Shown: positions 16,406 through 26,730, counted from the stretch's first letter. The stretch: 64,000 nt of DNA from Rheinheimera tangshanensis (GCF_014645135.1 NZ_BMLH01000010.1:93478-157477), one strand, 5' to 3'. Numbers and translations are program-made. Notes: generated by a model from the sequence alone, not told the origin.

Positions 16406-18961
16406 ATGTACAAAATAACAACTATCATCAGTGCCTTAGTATTGGGGTTTAGCAGCCAGTTCTCAATGGCAGAACCACAAAGCCCGCAACAATTTTTTGG
16501 TTATCCGGTCGGCGAATGGCATTTACGTCATGATCAAATTCAGATGTATTTCCAACAACTGGCCGCAGGCTCAGACAAAGCCCAACTGGAAATTATTGGC
16601 CACACCCATGAACAAAAACCTTTGTTACAGCTGATTATTTCATCCCCGGAAAACTTGAAAAAGCTGGAGCAAATTCGCTTACAGCATCTGACTCAGCTAT
16701 CGACAGGTACTGAACTGGCCGATGATTTGCCACTGATCGTCTGGTTGGGGTATGGTGTGCATGGCAACGAGTCCAGTGGCCCTAATGCCTCAGTGCAGGT
16801 TGCTCATCATTTATTAACCAGCACAGATGCTGAAGTACAAGACTGGCTGAAAAACGCTGTTATTTTGATCCAACCCAGTTTAAACCCTGATGGTTTAGAG
16901 CGTTTTGCCACCTGGGCCAATATGCATAAAGGCAAATCACCAGTGGCTGATCCTCAAAGTCGCGAGCATATTGAGCCCTGGCCTAATGGTCGTCCTAACC
17001 ATTATTGGTTTGATTTAAACCGCGATTGGTTACCTTTGGAGCATCCGGAAAGCCGTGCCCGTATCGCGCAGTTTTATAAATGGCGTCCTGCTGTAGTGGG
17101 CGATTTTCATGAAATGGGCCCAAACAGTACCTTCTTTTTTCAGCCTGGTATTCCAACTCGCACTTACCCTTTAACACCAACAGCTAACCAGCAACTGACG
17201 GCTAAAATTGCCGATTACCATGCCGCAGCTTTGGATAAAAAAGGCCGTTTGTATTACACCGAAGAAAGTTTTGACGATTTTTATGTGGGTAAAGGCTCGA
17301 CTTATCCGGACGTGAACGCCAGCGTCGGTATTCTATTCGAACAAGCTAGTAGCCGTGGTCATCTGCAGGACAGTATTAATGGGCCTTTGCCTTTTAGTAA
17401 AACTGTGGAAAATCAGTACATTACATCGTTATCGACTCTGCGCGGCTCCGTAGCGCAAAAAAATGCGCTGCAAAGCTATCAAAAAGCTTTTGTGCTGGAG
17501 TCAGAGCGCCTCGCTGCTGATGACTCAACCCAGGGTTATGTCATTGCTGAAGCAGCGGATAAAACCCGTTTAGAGGCACTGCTTAATTTATTAAAACAGC
17601 ATCAGATCAAAGCTTACCCCATCAATGAACGATGGCAGCACAAAGGCCAGACGTACCAAAAAGGTCAGGCTTATTATATTCCGCTGCAACAGAGCCAGTA
17701 TCTGCTGTTAAAAGCTGCGTTCAGCACTCAGACCAACTTTCAGGACAATACCTTTTACGATGTGTCGGCCTGGACTTTACCTTATGCCTTTAATATTGAA
17801 TTCAGCGCTGTGGGCCGTAAACCCTCAGGTGTGGCAGAAGATCACTGGTCGCCGCAGCCTGAATCCGTGCTGATGCCTTCAGCCGGGGCTTATGCCTATG
17901 CTTTTGACTGGGCCGATCAAAGGGCGCCGTTGTTAACACAGGCGCTGCTAGAGCAAGGTGTGGTATTACGCGCGGCCAGCAAGCCCTTTTTTGCTAAAAC
18001 TGCTAATGGTGAACAAGCTTTTAGTGCCGGAGCTATCGTCATTGCCGCTGGTTTACAGCAGCACAACAACTGGTTTGAACTTTTAGGTAAAGCACAGCAG
18101 CAAGCAGGCTTAGCTATCACAGCTCTCACTTCAGGTTTAACCGCTAAGGGCCAGGATTTGGGCAGCAATGGTTTTGTGCCTGTGACTAAGCCGAATGTCT
18201 TGCTGGTGGCAGGCCCTGATGTCAATTCCACTGAGGCAGGCGAAGTTTGGTTTAATCTGGAAAAGCTGGCGGGTGTATCGCCAAGTTTGATAGAACCTCA
18301 GCGTTTAGGTCGGGTCGATTTATCCCGTTACACTCATATTATTTTACCGGATGGTAGTTACAACAGCTTGCAGCAAAAAGAGCAACAGCAGCTGAACAAC
18401 TGGGCAAAACAAGGTGGCGTGTTGTGGGGCCATAAAGGCGGAGCGGCATTTCTGGTGCGCTCTGGTTTGCTGAAGGCCAAAGCCTGGAACTCAGCCGATA
18501 TGAGTATGCTGATTGCTGATCAAGGTTTAAGTTATGCCGATAAAGAAAGTCTGGCTGGTCAGCGCCGTATTGCCGGTGCTATTTACCAGACGCAACTGGA
18601 TTTAAGTCATCCTTTAACTTTTGGTCTGTCGAATAAAAACTTACCTGTGTTTAAAAACGGCACTTTTTTATTAGCGCCCAGTGAAGAGCCTTTTATCAAC
18701 GTCGCTTTGTACACAGATAAACCTCAACTAGCGGGTTATACAGCGCCTGAATACGTTAGTCGTATCGCTGAAGGTGCAGCCTTAGTGGCGCATAACCATG
18801 GCGAAGGCCGTGTGATTGGTATGACAGATAACCCGGTGTTCCGCGGCTATTTTGTCGGCTCCAGCCGCTTACTGATTAATGCTTTGTACTTTGGCAAAAT
18901 GTTTAGCGCTGAATCTTCTGATGGTGAAGGGGAAGAAGCCAACGAAGAAGAAGCGCATTAA
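16406..18961 (+). CDS. M14 family zinc carboxypeptidase, exported
   Basis: An 851-residue secreted metallopeptidase with a signal peptide (about 1-22). The catalytic domain has zinc ligands H119 and E122 (HGNESSG) and H235 (GDFHEMG), the LNRDW substrate-binding block, and a likely catalytic glutamate E312 (LFEQASSRG). A long C-terminal part (about 590-830) resembles a class I glutamine-amidotransferase-like domain, often seen in such M14 proteins. The tail is very acidic. It could be a substrate of the type II secretion system in this window, which is inference only. RBS AGGGAGAAG. Its stop overlaps the comF stop by four bases. Confidence 0.87.
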   Translation: MYKITTIISALVLGFSSQFSMAEPQSPQQFFGYPVGEWHLRHDQIQMYFQQLAAGSDKAQLEIIGHTHEQKPLLQLIISSPENLKKLEQIRLQHLTQLSTGTELADDLPLIVWLGYGVHGNESSGPNASVQVAHHLLTSTDAEVQDWLKNAVILIQPSLNPDGLERFATWANMHKGKSPVADPQSREHIEPWPNGRPNHYWFDLNRDWLPLEHPESRARIAQFYKWRPAVVGDFHEMGPNSTFFFQPGIPTRTYPLTPTANQQLTAKIADYHAAALDKKGRLYYTEESFDDFYVGKGSTYPDVNASVGILFEQASSRGHLQDSINGPLPFSKTVENQYITSLSTLRGSVAQKNALQSYQKAFVLESERLAADDSTQGYVIAEAADKTRLEALLNLLKQHQIKAYPINERWQHKGQTYQKGQAYYIPLQQSQYLLLKAAFSTQTNFQDNTFYDVSAWTLPYAFNIEFSAVGRKPSGVAEDHWSPQPESVLMPSAGAYAYAFDWADQRAPLLTQALLEQGVVLRAASKPFFAKTANGEQAFSAGAIVIAAGLQQHNNWFELLGKAQQQAGLAITALTSGLTAKGQDLGSNGFVPVTKPNVLLVAGPDVNSTEAGEVWFNLEKLAGVSPSLIEPQRLGRVDLSRYTHIILPDGSYNSLQQKEQQQLNNWAKQGGVLWGHKGGAAFLVRSGLLKAKAWNSADMSMLIADQGLSYADKESLAGQRRIAGAIYQTQLDLSHPLTFGLSNKNLPVFKNGTFLLAPSEEPFINVALYTDKPQLAGYTAPEYVSRIAEGAALVAHNHGEGRVIGMTDNPVFRGYFVGSSRLLINALYFGKMFSAESSDGEGEEANEEEAH

Positions 18962-19656
18962 GCTCTGGTGATGGCCAGAGTCCAGACGCTGACGGTCTGG
19001 ACTCCTTTGGCTTTGAGCAAAGCGCTCAGATAATCCAGCGTGGCTCCTGTGGTGATCACGTCATCGACTAATGTGATATGAGCAGGCAGAGGGCGTTCCT
19101 GCAGCTGAATTTTTCCTTTTAAGTTCGCCAATCGCTCTTTGCGCTTGAGTCCAATCTGATGAGGCACTAAATCCGGGCTCTGAAATAAGCTGACACAGGG
19201 TTTGTGCCATGCCCTGGCAAGCTGCTGCGCCAGTAGTTTGGCCTGATTAAAGCCTCTTTCCTGTAATCTTTGGTTGGATACCGGCGTATAGCTAATGCAG
19301 TCCGGCAATGGCCTGCCTTGCTGTTGATAAAGTATTGCGCGCTGATACAGCAACTGGCATAACAACTCACCTGCAGCATGATGCTGTTGAAACTTCCACT
19401 GACTGATCCAGTGCCGATAAGGTTGCCTGTACCAACTTAAGCTATAAAGACGGTCAAATTTAGGGCGTTTTAAACCTTGTGCGACTTGTGGTAATAGCAA
19501 CGCATTCTGGTCAACCCAGCTTAAATCCAGACTGGGTAAATGAGCATGGCAAAAATCACAAAGCTGGGTTTGCGGCTGCTGTACCTGCATCTGACACCAC
19601 AAACAACAATTGGGTGCCAGTCTATGCACCAGTTGCTGCCATAAAGTCGCTTGCAT
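18958..19656 (-). CDS. comF: ComF family phosphoribosyltransferase-like protein
   Basis: A 232-residue ComF/GntX protein needed for DNA uptake or use in related bacteria. An N-terminal zinc-ribbon (CCLWC...CDFC, about residues 15-45) precedes a phosphoribosyltransferase domain with the PRPP loop LVDDVITTGAT (about 205-216). I chose the ATG at 19656 because AGGG lies six bases upstream; 19662 is an alternative. It is divergent from bioH with about 40 bases between starts, the same pairing as E. coli gntX-bioH. Confidence 0.88.
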   Translation of the reverse strand: MQATLWQQLVHRLAPNCCLWCQMQVQQPQTQLCDFCHAHLPSLDLSWVDQNALLLPQVAQGLKRPKFDRLYSLSWYRQPYRHWISQWKFQQHHAAGELLCQLLYQRAILYQQQGRPLPDCISYTPVSNQRLQERGFNQAKLLAQQLARAWHKPCVSLFQSPDLVPHQIGLKRKERLANLKGKIQLQERPLPAHITLVDDVITTGATLDYLSALLKAKGVQTVSVWTLAITRA

Positions 19657-19698
19657 CAGCATCCCTGCTTTGATAAAAGGCCAGACATAACAACAAGT

Positions 19699-20466
19699 AT
19701 GGTCGAACGAATGAATGAACAACTAAAATTTAGCCAAAACCCACTAGTGTTCCTGCATGGCTGGGGATTAAATCATCAGGTTTGGTCACAACTGATGCTG
19801 GCATTACCAACAGAGCTGGATATCCATACCCCCGATTTACCTGGTTTTGGTTTGTCTCCTTGCCCTGCTTCTTATGATATCGATAGCGTTTTGGCCCAAT
19901 TGGCTGAGCAAATCCCAGCTCAAAGTACAGTGGTGGGGTGGTCTTTAGGCGGTTTATTGGCGATAGCCTTAGCCAGCCGTTATCCCGACAAAGTGAAAAA
20001 ACTGGGTTTAATTGCCAGTTCGCCCTGTTTTATGACAAAGGAGAATTGGCCAGGTATGGAAAGCAGAGTGATGCTGCAATTTGCGGGTCAATTGCAGCAG
20101 GATTTGGCGTTAACAGTGGAGCGGTTTTTGGCGATCCAAGCGATGGGCAGCAGCACCGCCCGCCAGGATATTAAGTTATTAAAGCAAGCGGTGTTAAGTT
20201 TGCCTTTACCTTGCGCTTTGGCGTTACAAGGTGGGTTGGAGTTATTGGCGACTCTTGATTTGCGGCAAGAATTTGCCGCTTTGCCTCAGCCTGTTTTTAG
20301 TATTTTAGGGCGTTTAGACTCTTTAGTTCCTGTTGCTATTGCCCCTTTATTGCAAAAGTTACGGCCCGGGATCCAGATCGAAATACTGCAAAAGTCTTCG
20401 CATGCGCCTTTTATTTCGCATCAACAGGAGTTTATTTCCCTATTACAGCCCCACTTATCCGCTTAA
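19699..20466 (+). CDS. bioH: Pimeloyl-ACP methyl ester carboxylesterase
   Basis: Cleaves the methyl ester of pimeloyl-ACP, ending the pimelate branch of biotin synthesis. A 255-residue alpha/beta hydrolase with the triad S82 (GWSLGG), D207 (LGRLDSLVP) and H235 (SSHAPF). The start is uncertain: ATGs at 19699 and 19711 both lack a clear Shine-Dalgarno sequence. It stands apart from other bio genes, next to comF, as in E. coli. Confidence 0.92.
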   Translation: MVERMNEQLKFSQNPLVFLHGWGLNHQVWSQLMLALPTELDIHTPDLPGFGLSPCPASYDIDSVLAQLAEQIPAQSTVVGWSLGGLLAIALASRYPDKVKKLGLIASSPCFMTKENWPGMESRVMLQFAGQLQQDLALTVERFLAIQAMGSSTARQDIKLLKQAVLSLPLPCALALQGGLELLATLDLRQEFAALPQPVFSILGRLDSLVPVAIAPLLQKLRPGIQIEILQKSSHAPFISHQQEFISLLQPHLSA

Positions 20467-20593
20467 ATCTTCATTTAATTAGATAATTCTGCATTTTGAC
20501 GGCAAATAATTGCCGTCAAGCTTTCGTTTTGCTGAGAAATGGCTAATAATTATCCAGTTCAACAAAGGTGTTCAATTAGTCAACGAGGTCATG

Positions 20594-20863
20594 ATGGAAA
20601 TCAGTTCAGCCTTTACGAGCGGTTTTCAGGGCTTTCAGCGTGCATCTGACGCTGTGACTGAAGCGACCGTAAATATAAATCAGCAAACTGCTCGAAGCAG
20701 TAATCAACGTGCACTGGAAACTCCGGTTGAGCCAAGTACTAGCCCATCCATAGAGCAAAGTCTGGTGACGTTATCCAATGAACAAATAAACGCAGAAGCT
20801 AATCTGAAGTCAGTAAAAACTGCAGATGAGATGTTAGGTTCTATTATTGATTTAAGGGTGTAA
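20594..20863 (+). CDS. Minimal flagellar-rod-like protein
   Basis: An 89-residue protein. The N-terminal stretch EISSAFTSGFQGFQRASDAV and the C-terminal EANLKSVKTADEMLGSII look like the N- and C-terminal helices of flagellar rod/hook proteins (FlgC/FlgE type), joined by a short Ser/Thr/Gln-rich linker with no middle domain. No flagellar genes are nearby. I chose the second of two adjacent ATGs because GAGG (20585-20588) is spaced better. It sits nine bases before the next gene, so they are probably one operon. The function is unknown. Confidence 0.7.
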   Translation: MEISSAFTSGFQGFQRASDAVTEATVNINQQTARSSNQRALETPVEPSTSPSIEQSLVTLSNEQINAEANLKSVKTADEMLGSIIDLRV

Positions 20864-20872
20864 ATACGCTTT

Positions 20873-21751
20873 ATGTTATTAACTTCGAATTACCCAAATG
20901 TGCCTTTGCACACTGGTAATCCGGCCCTGGATATGGCCCGGCGCGATAACTTGCGCCGTGAAGTTATTGAGCCTGTTGCAGCCATGGAAAGAGCGGCTGC
21001 TGAAAAAGGCCTGATGGCTGACGAAAAGAGCCGTAACGGCAGTAGCTCCACACCCTCCACTTATGAAGACGTCAAAACCAAAGGTTTGGAATATCGTCAG
21101 GCTGTGGTTGAAAAAGATCCACAATCTGGCTCTGAGCAAGAAAAACAAAGCTCTTCCGGCGAAGAAAAAGATGATCCTCAGCAACAAAAAGAAGAGCAAG
21201 CTGAACAAAAACGTATCGCTGAATTAAAGGCCCGAGATCAGGAAGTCAAAGTCCACGAACAAGCTCACTCTGCTATTGGCGGTCAGTATGCTGGTGCTCC
21301 AAGCTATGAATACGAAACAGGCCCTGATGGTCAGCAATATGCTGTAGGAGGGGAAGTTCAGATTGATATATCTGAAGTGCCAAATGACCCACGCGCTACC
21401 ATTCAGAAGATGCAACAGGTCAAAGCCGCTGCTTTGGCGCCTGCTGAACCTTCCAGTGCAGATCGTGCCGTAGCTGCTCAGGCTAGTCGCACTTTGATGG
21501 AGGCTCAGGCTGAATTAGCTGCAGAAATTGGACAAATGGCCAGAGCTGGCTCAGAACAGCTAGCTGGAGGCTCCGCAACTGAATGGGAGCCTTTTGAAGC
21601 GTCGGTGAATAATGAAGCCAATGATTTTATTCCAGCGGATTTTCAATCGTTGCAGCGCGACCCTTTAATGTCGATGCGCTCTGAGGTGATTTCTGGTTTT
21701 TACGCCAAAGCAACTCAACCGGCAGAGCGGCCTCTGCTGCAAATGGCCTGA
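20873..21751 (+). CDS. SprA-related putative metalloprotease
   Basis: A 292-residue protein of the SprA-related (CJM1_0395-like) family. It has a charged low-complexity region (about 50-125, rich in Glu, Gln, Lys and Ser) and then the zinc-protease-like motif HEQAH (H128, E129, H132), followed by AGAPSYEYETGPDGQQYAVGGEV, the family core. A long helical Ala-rich stretch follows. I see no signal peptide. Activity is not established from sequence. RBS is weak. Confidence 0.75.
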   Translation: MLLTSNYPNVPLHTGNPALDMARRDNLRREVIEPVAAMERAAAEKGLMADEKSRNGSSSTPSTYEDVKTKGLEYRQAVVEKDPQSGSEQEKQSSSGEEKDDPQQQKEEQAEQKRIAELKARDQEVKVHEQAHSAIGGQYAGAPSYEYETGPDGQQYAVGGEVQIDISEVPNDPRATIQKMQQVKAAALAPAEPSSADRAVAAQASRTLMEAQAELAAEIGQMARAGSEQLAGGSATEWEPFEASVNNEANDFIPADFQSLQRDPLMSMRSEVISGFYAKATQPAERPLLQMA

Positions 21752-21774
21752 AAACCAAATCGCGGACACAGATA

Positions 21775-21805
21775 AAAAAGGCCGGAATGATCCGGCCTTG
21801 TTTTT
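21775..21805. terminator. Bidirectional terminator before tex
   Basis: AAGGCCGGA (21778-21786) pairs perfectly with TCCGGCCTT (21791-21799), with A-rich left and T-rich right flanks. It serves both the SprA-like gene and the convergent tex gene. Confidence 0.9.
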
Positions 21806-21818
21806 AGGTAAATCAGAG

Positions 21819-24125
21819 TTACTTTTTAAACTTGGCAAAAGCCTGAGCGAAGGCATTGCCCATAGCGGCATTAGGGACTTCAGCTGTTTTGACTGGTTTA
21901 GCAGCTTTCGCTGAACGCGAAGCCTCTTTTCCAGCACTACCAGCACCTTTGGCCGCAGGTTGTTCGTCCATCCGCATGGTCAGTGCTATACGTTTACGAT
22001 CCAGCTCTACTTCCAGTACCTTCACTTTGACTATATCGCCAGCTTTGACCACCTGATGTGGATCAGACACAAATTTGTCGGTTAGCGACGAGATATGCAC
22101 TAAACCGTCCTGATGCACACCTATATCGACAAAAGCGCCAAAGTTGGTGACGTTAGTGACGACGCCTTCCAACAACATGCCTGGCTTTAAGTCGGCCATG
22201 GTTTCGACGCCTTCTTTAAAGGCCGCTGTTTTAAACTCAGGACGTGGGTCACGGCCCGGTTTATCCAGTTCTTTAATTACGTCTTCTACTGTAGGCAAAC
22301 CAAAATGCTCATCAACAAAGTCAGCTGGATTCAGGCTTTTTAAGAAGGCGCTATTGCCTAGTAATTGTTCTATCGGTTGGCCAAATTTCGCCAGAATTTT
22401 TTCCACTAAAGGATAGGCTTCAGGGTGAACTGAAGACGAATCCAGCGGATCCAGGCCTTTGTTAATCCGCAGGAAACCAGCTGCCTGTTCGTAAGCTTTA
22501 GGGCCTAAACGCGCGACTTTCAGTAAGTCTTTACGCTGTTGGAAACGACCATGAGTGTCGCGATACACCACGATATTCTGCGCCAGGGTTTTGTTCAGGC
22601 CTGCTACGCGCGCCAATAAAGGCACGGACGCCATATTTAAATCCACACCTACAGCGTTTACGCAGTCTTCGACTACAGCGTCGAGTGACTTGGCCAGCAA
22701 ACTTTGGTTAACGTCATGTTGGTACTGGCCCACACCTATAGCTTTAGGCTCAACTTTCACCAGTTCAGCCAACGGATCTTGTAAACGACGGCCTATAGAT
22801 ACAGCGCCCCGTAAGGATACATCCAGATCCGGGAATTCCTGTGAGGCCAGCTCAGAGGCTGAATACACCGAAGCTCCAGCTTCAGACACCATAATTTTGC
22901 TGATGTTTTGCTCTGGCAGCAGTTTAATCACATCGGCGGCTAACTTGTCGGTTTCGCGTGATGCGGTACCGTTCCCAATAGCTATCAACTCAATTTTATG
23001 TTGTTTAGCTAAAGCGGCTAAAGTGCGGACTGATTTGTCCCAGTGATTTTGTGGCGCATGCGGGAATATAGTGGTTTGATCCACCAGCTTGCCGGTTTCA
23101 TCAATAGCCGTGACTTTCACCCCAGTGCGCAGGCCAGGGTCCAGCGCCAATGTGGCACGCATACCAGCAGGCGCTGCCATTAATAAGTCTTTTAAGTTAC
23201 GGGCAAATACCTTGATGGCTTCTTCTTCGGCCTGTTCGCGGAGTTCGCCTAATAAATCGTTTTCTAAATGCAGGTGTAATTTCACCTTCCAGGTCCACTG
23301 CACCACAGTACGGAGAAAATCGTCGGCAGCGCGGCCTTGTTGGCGAATGTCAAAGTGATTAGCGATCATCTGCTCACAGACGGCGTGAGCTGAAGCATCG
23401 TCGGCGTCAGGTTGTAATTGCAGGTTTAAAATACCTTCGTTACGGCCACGAAACATCGCCAAAGCCCGGTGTGATGGTACAGTTTTAAAGGCTTCTTTGT
23501 GTTCAAAGTAATCGCGGAACTTAGCGCCTTCCTGCTCTTTGCCTGTGACCATAGTGCTTTTCAGCACAGCGTTCTGGCTTAAATGACGACGTAATTTCGC
23601 CAGCAAAGCTGCATCTTCTGCAAAACGCTCCATCAGAATATATTTCACGCCATCCAGTACAGCTTTGCTGTCAGCAAAACCCGCTTCTGCATTGAAGTAG
23701 CTGGTAGCTTGTTGTTCAGGCACTAAAGTTGGGTCGTTAAATAACGCGTCTGCTAAGGGTTCTAAACCTGCTTCAATCGCAATCTGGCCTTTGGTACGGC
23801 GTTTGGCCTTGTAAGGTAAATATAAATCTTCTAAACGGGTTTTATTGTCAGCAGCTAATAATTCCTGCTTTAACTCTGGTGTCAGTTTGCCTTGCTCATC
23901 TATGGTTTTGATAATGACCTGACGTCTGTCTTCCAGTTCCCGCAAATAAGTTAAGCGCAAATCTAAATTACGCAACTGGGTATCGTCCAGGCCACCTGTT
24001 ACTTCTTTCCGGTAACGGGCGATAAAAGGCACAGTAGCGCCTTCATCCATCAACTGTATAGCTGCTGCAACCTGCTCTGGGCGTGCTGAAATTTCCAGAG
24101 CAATTTGTTTAATGATCATAGACAT
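21819..24125 (-). CDS. tex: Transcription accessory protein Tex
   Basis: Tex binds nucleic acid and influences transcription; in E. coli the gene is yhgF. The 768-residue protein has the N-terminal helical region ([31 protein letters not shown] block), a YqgF/RuvX-like nuclease fold ([12 protein letters not shown]), helix-hairpin-helix repeats (about 490-560) and a C-terminal S1 domain (about 645-720, with [17 protein letters not shown]). The tail after 720 is Ala/Lys-rich. In E. coli it also neighbours greB. Confidence 0.96.
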   Translation of the reverse strand: MSMIIKQIALEISARPEQVAAAIQLMDEGATVPFIARYRKEVTGGLDDTQLRNLDLRLTYLRELEDRRQVIIKTIDEQGKLTPELKQELLAADNKTRLEDLYLPYKAKRRTKGQIAIEAGLEPLADALFNDPTLVPEQQATSYFNAEAGFADSKAVLDGVKYILMERFAEDAALLAKLRRHLSQNAVLKSTMVTGKEQEGAKFRDYFEHKEAFKTVPSHRALAMFRGRNEGILNLQLQPDADDASAHAVCEQMIANHFDIRQQGRAADDFLRTVVQWTWKVKLHLHLENDLLGELREQAEEEAIKVFARNLKDLLMAAPAGMRATLALDPGLRTGVKVTAIDETGKLVDQTTIFPHAPQNHWDKSVRTLAALAKQHKIELIAIGNGTASRETDKLAADVIKLLPEQNISKIMVSEAGASVYSASELASQEFPDLDVSLRGAVSIGRRLQDPLAELVKVEPKAIGVGQYQHDVNQSLLAKSLDAVVEDCVNAVGVDLNMASVPLLARVAGLNKTLAQNIVVYRDTHGRFQQRKDLLKVARLGPKAYEQAAGFLRINKGLDPLDSSSVHPEAYPLVEKILAKFGQPIEQLLGNSAFLKSLNPADFVDEHFGLPTVEDVIKELDKPGRDPRPEFKTAAFKEGVETMADLKPGMLLEGVVTNVTNFGAFVDIGVHQDGLVHISSLTDKFVSDPHQVVKAGDIVKVKVLEVELDRKRIALTMRMDEQPAAKGAGSAGKEASRSAKAAKPVKTAEVPNAAMGNAFAQAFAKFKK

Positions 24126-24267
24126 AACTTAAAGCTTCCTTAGCATCCGGCGACTTTGAGACAAGTAAAAACCAGATGGGTTCTTATCAACTGTGGCAAT
24201 TGTCCACTGTTAAGGCCAAAAAATCCAATAGCAAAACGCTGAAGCGTCCGTACTCTGCACCGAATGG

Positions 24268-25632
24268 CTAGCTCAACCAGCCCAGCACTTTGCGTTTCCA
24301 TTCTGCGTATGGAGCAAAACGTACAGGCGGTTCAGGCCAGAGTGGACGTTTTAATACAGACTTTAAATGGCTAAATTGTTCAAAGCCTGCTTTGCCTGAA
24401 TACTGACCCATGCCGCTGGGTCCTACACCACCAAAGGGAAGTTCAGATACCGCCATAAACATCAGCACATCGTTGATACACTGACTGCCACTGCTGATCC
24501 GCTCCACCCATTGTTGTTGCTGTGAGCTGTTATTACTAAATAAATAGGCCGACAGCGGCTTATCACGTTGTTGCACAAAACGCACCGCCGCATCAAAGCC
24601 GCTGACTGTCAGTACAGGCAAAACAGGGCCAAAAATTTCCTCTGTCATCAGACTGCTATTAAGCGGCGGATCCAACACTAAGGTCGGACTGAAATACAGC
24701 TGGTCTATATCCACCGCGCCACCACAATAAACTTCAATGCCATCCAGATAACTTTGTACACGCTGCAGGTGGCGTTGGTTAATGATTCGGCCATAGTCAG
24801 GGCTGAGTTTTGGATCGCTGCCATACATCTGCAGCAACTGAGCATGAATTTCCTGTAACAGAGGTTCTGTGATGTCTTTATGCGCCAGAATATAATCTGG
24901 TGCTATACAGGTTTGTCCGGCATTCAGCCACTTACCCCAGGCAATACGCTGGGCTGTTAGTTTTAAGTCTGCGCTACTGTCGACATAAACCGGGCTTTTG
25001 CCACCCAGCTCTAAAGTGACAGGGGTTAAATGCTCTGCGGCGGCACGTAATACAATTTTGCCAACCTGACCATTGCCCGTGTACATAATATGATCAAAAG
25101 GCAACTTCAAAAGTTCTGTGGTCTCTGTTACGCCGCCTTCCACAATCACTACAGCCTCTTTATCCAGATACATAGGCAGCAAGCGGGCTATGATGGCCGA
25201 AGTCGCGGGTGCAAGCTCTGAGGGCTTCACCACTGCACAATTGCCAGCGGATAACACAGCCACTAAAGGCGCTAATGCCAACTGCAGCGGGTAGTTCCAG
25301 GCGCTAATAATAAGGACTGAACCGTATGGTTCTGGTTGAATAAAGGCCATAGAAGGGAAAGTGCGAAGCCCGGTACTGACTCTTCGAGGTCTGGTCCAAC
25401 TCTTTAGCTTTTTCAGGCAATGCTTTATATCTGTATGCAGATAATTGATTTCACTCAGTAAAGCCTCAAAAGCAGGTTTTGCCAGATCTTGTTGTAAAGC
25501 CTGTAACAGCTCAGCTTCGTGTGTGGTCAGCAGCAGTTGTAGTTGCTTCAATTGCTGTTTACGCCAGCTCAGATTTTTAGTGATGCCGCTGGAAAAATAC
25601 TGCTGTTGTTGACTCAAGACTTGCTGATACAT
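24268..25632 (-). CDS. Class 3-type aldehyde dehydrogenase
   Basis: A 454-residue NAD(P)-dependent aldehyde dehydrogenase of the ALDH3 / coniferyl-aldehyde dehydrogenase-like group. It has E208 (LELGGKSP) and the catalytic C242 (NAGQTCIAPDY), plus EEIFGPVLPV and the ISAWNYPL cofactor-pocket motif. The substrate is unknown, probably fatty or aromatic aldehydes. The ATG at 25632 is set by AAGGAG, which overlaps the greB stop codon, so the two genes are translationally coupled. An earlier in-frame ATG at 25683 lies within greB and was rejected. Confidence 0.88.
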   Translation of the reverse strand: MYQQVLSQQQQYFSSGITKNLSWRKQQLKQLQLLLTTHEAELLQALQQDLAKPAFEALLSEINYLHTDIKHCLKKLKSWTRPRRVSTGLRTFPSMAFIQPEPYGSVLIISAWNYPLQLALAPLVAVLSAGNCAVVKPSELAPATSAIIARLLPMYLDKEAVVIVEGGVTETTELLKLPFDHIMYTGNGQVGKIVLRAAAEHLTPVTLELGGKSPVYVDSSADLKLTAQRIAWGKWLNAGQTCIAPDYILAHKDITEPLLQEIHAQLLQMYGSDPKLSPDYGRIINQRHLQRVQSYLDGIEVYCGGAVDIDQLYFSPTLVLDPPLNSSLMTEEIFGPVLPVLTVSGFDAAVRFVQQRDKPLSAYLFSNNSSQQQQWVERISSGSQCINDVLMFMAVSELPFGGVGPSGMGQYSGKAGFEQFSHLKSVLKRPLWPEPPVRFAPYAEWKRKVLGWLS

Positions 25633-25640
25633 GACGCTCC

Positions 25641-26126
25641 TTAACCTTGTTGTTGGGGATACCAGATTTTGTTGATCCACCATTCTTTGATGCCAGTGGG
25701 AGTTGGCACTTGCACTTCCTCATCTGCCTGTTTTTTGATTAAAGCCCGGGCCATAGGAGAATCAATAGAGATATAATCGTTGCGACCATAAATTTCATCA
25801 GGCCCTACGATACGAAAGGTCAGTTGTTCACCCTCGTCATTTTCAATCTCAACCCAAGCACCAAAAAACACCCGACCATTTTGCTCCGGGGAGTAATCCA
25901 CAACTTTTATGACTTCCAAACGCTTGCGTAAGTACCTGATCCTTCTATCTATTTCACGTAAAAGCTTCTTGTTGTATTGATAGTCAGCATTTTCGCTGCG
26001 ATCGCCCAGACTGGCCGCCCATGCTACTTTAGCTGTAGTATCGGGGCGTTTTTCCCGCCATAAATGGTTTAATTCCTGTTGCAAGGCTTCATAACCCTCG
26101 CGGGTGACTAACTCTGTTTTACTCAT
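25641..26126 (-). CDS. greB: Transcript cleavage factor GreB
   Basis: Rescues backtracked RNA polymerase by stimulating RNA cleavage. The 161-residue protein has an N-terminal coiled coil (about 5-75) whose tip carries the acidic pair D41 and E44 (LGDRSENADY), and a C-terminal FKBP-like domain with SIDSPMARALI. The C-terminal length and EWWINKIWYP ending favour GreB over GreA. First gene of an operon with the aldehyde dehydrogenase. Upstream of it lies 296 bases of AT-rich sequence without a gene. Confidence 0.95.
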   Translation of the reverse strand: MSKTELVTREGYEALQQELNHLWREKRPDTTAKVAWAASLGDRSENADYQYNKKLLREIDRRIRYLRKRLEVIKVVDYSPEQNGRVFFGAWVEIENDEGEQLTFRIVGPDEIYGRNDYISIDSPMARALIKKQADEEVQVPTPTGIKEWWINKIWYPQQQG

Positions 26127-26422
26127 GCTGTCCGGTGATTGATAAAAAAGACGCTACTTTGGGCTGACTTTATAACTATTTCACAGCCAAGTGGAAAGAG
26201 ACGCGGATTAATTTCAACAGCTAATACAAAATATCAATCAAACACCTTTCCTTCAGATGTAGGAAAATAACGAAATAAACTTATATTAATCATTTAGTTA
26301 TATCGGTTTTTGAAAATTTTTTAAATTATTTCATCACTGTCATTTAGATGTAACAAAAATATGCTAGGCGATTTTGTTCGGGCCAACTATAGTGAAAATG
26401 TGCTCAACAAAGGAGGCCAACA

Positions 26423-26635
26423 ATGAAAGCAAAATTAACAGGTCTGATAGTCCTTGCGATGGCTTTAGTGATGACAGGCTGTAGCTCTACAGCAGATTAC
26501 GCTTATGTGATTGACCAGAAGACCTTAGAAAAACAGGAAAACTCCACCCGACTGAGTGCTCATACCGGTCATGTGGTGTGGATGAACCCACCACTGCGTA
26601 AAGTAGAGAAGGTGCAACCTGAACAACCTGAATAA
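26423..26635 (+). CDS. Small lipoprotein
   Basis: A 70-residue precursor with a lipoprotein signal and lipobox (LVMTGC, Cys at 20), leaving a short polar mature peptide of about 51 residues. The Ser-Ser after the Cys suggests outer-membrane sorting. A strong Shine-Dalgarno (AAGGAGG) precedes it and an intrinsic terminator follows, so it is probably transcribed alone. I recognise no family. It sits between greB and ompR, which are direct divergent neighbours in enteric bacteria. Confidence 0.8.
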   Translation: MKAKLTGLIVLAMALVMTGCSSTADYAYVIDQKTLEKQENSTRLSAHTGHVVWMNPPLRKVEKVQPEQPE

Positions 26636-26661
26636 AAAACTGACAAACTTTGTAACAACTG

Positions 26662-26696
26662 AACCCGGCGCATGCCCTCCATGCTCCGGGTTTTTC
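26662..26696 (+). terminator. Terminator of the small lipoprotein gene
   Basis: CCCGG and GCATG in the left arm pair with CATGC and CCGGG in the right arm around a CCCTC loop. The stem is followed by TTTTT and lies 27 bases after the stop codon. Confidence 0.85.
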
Positions 26697-26730
26697 GTTT
26701 ATAGTGGGCATCATTTGTGGAGGGATTGGT

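Noticed and set aside
22555..23046. 163-codon open frame antisense to tex
   Set aside because: It lies wholly within tex in the opposite strand, has biased composition (Ser/Thr-rich) and no family motif or RBS. It is a shadow frame.
26127..26422. AT-rich gap between greB and the small lipoprotein
   Set aside because: Looked for a small RNA or gene; only promoter-like AT-rich sequence and no stable hairpin or supported frame were found.
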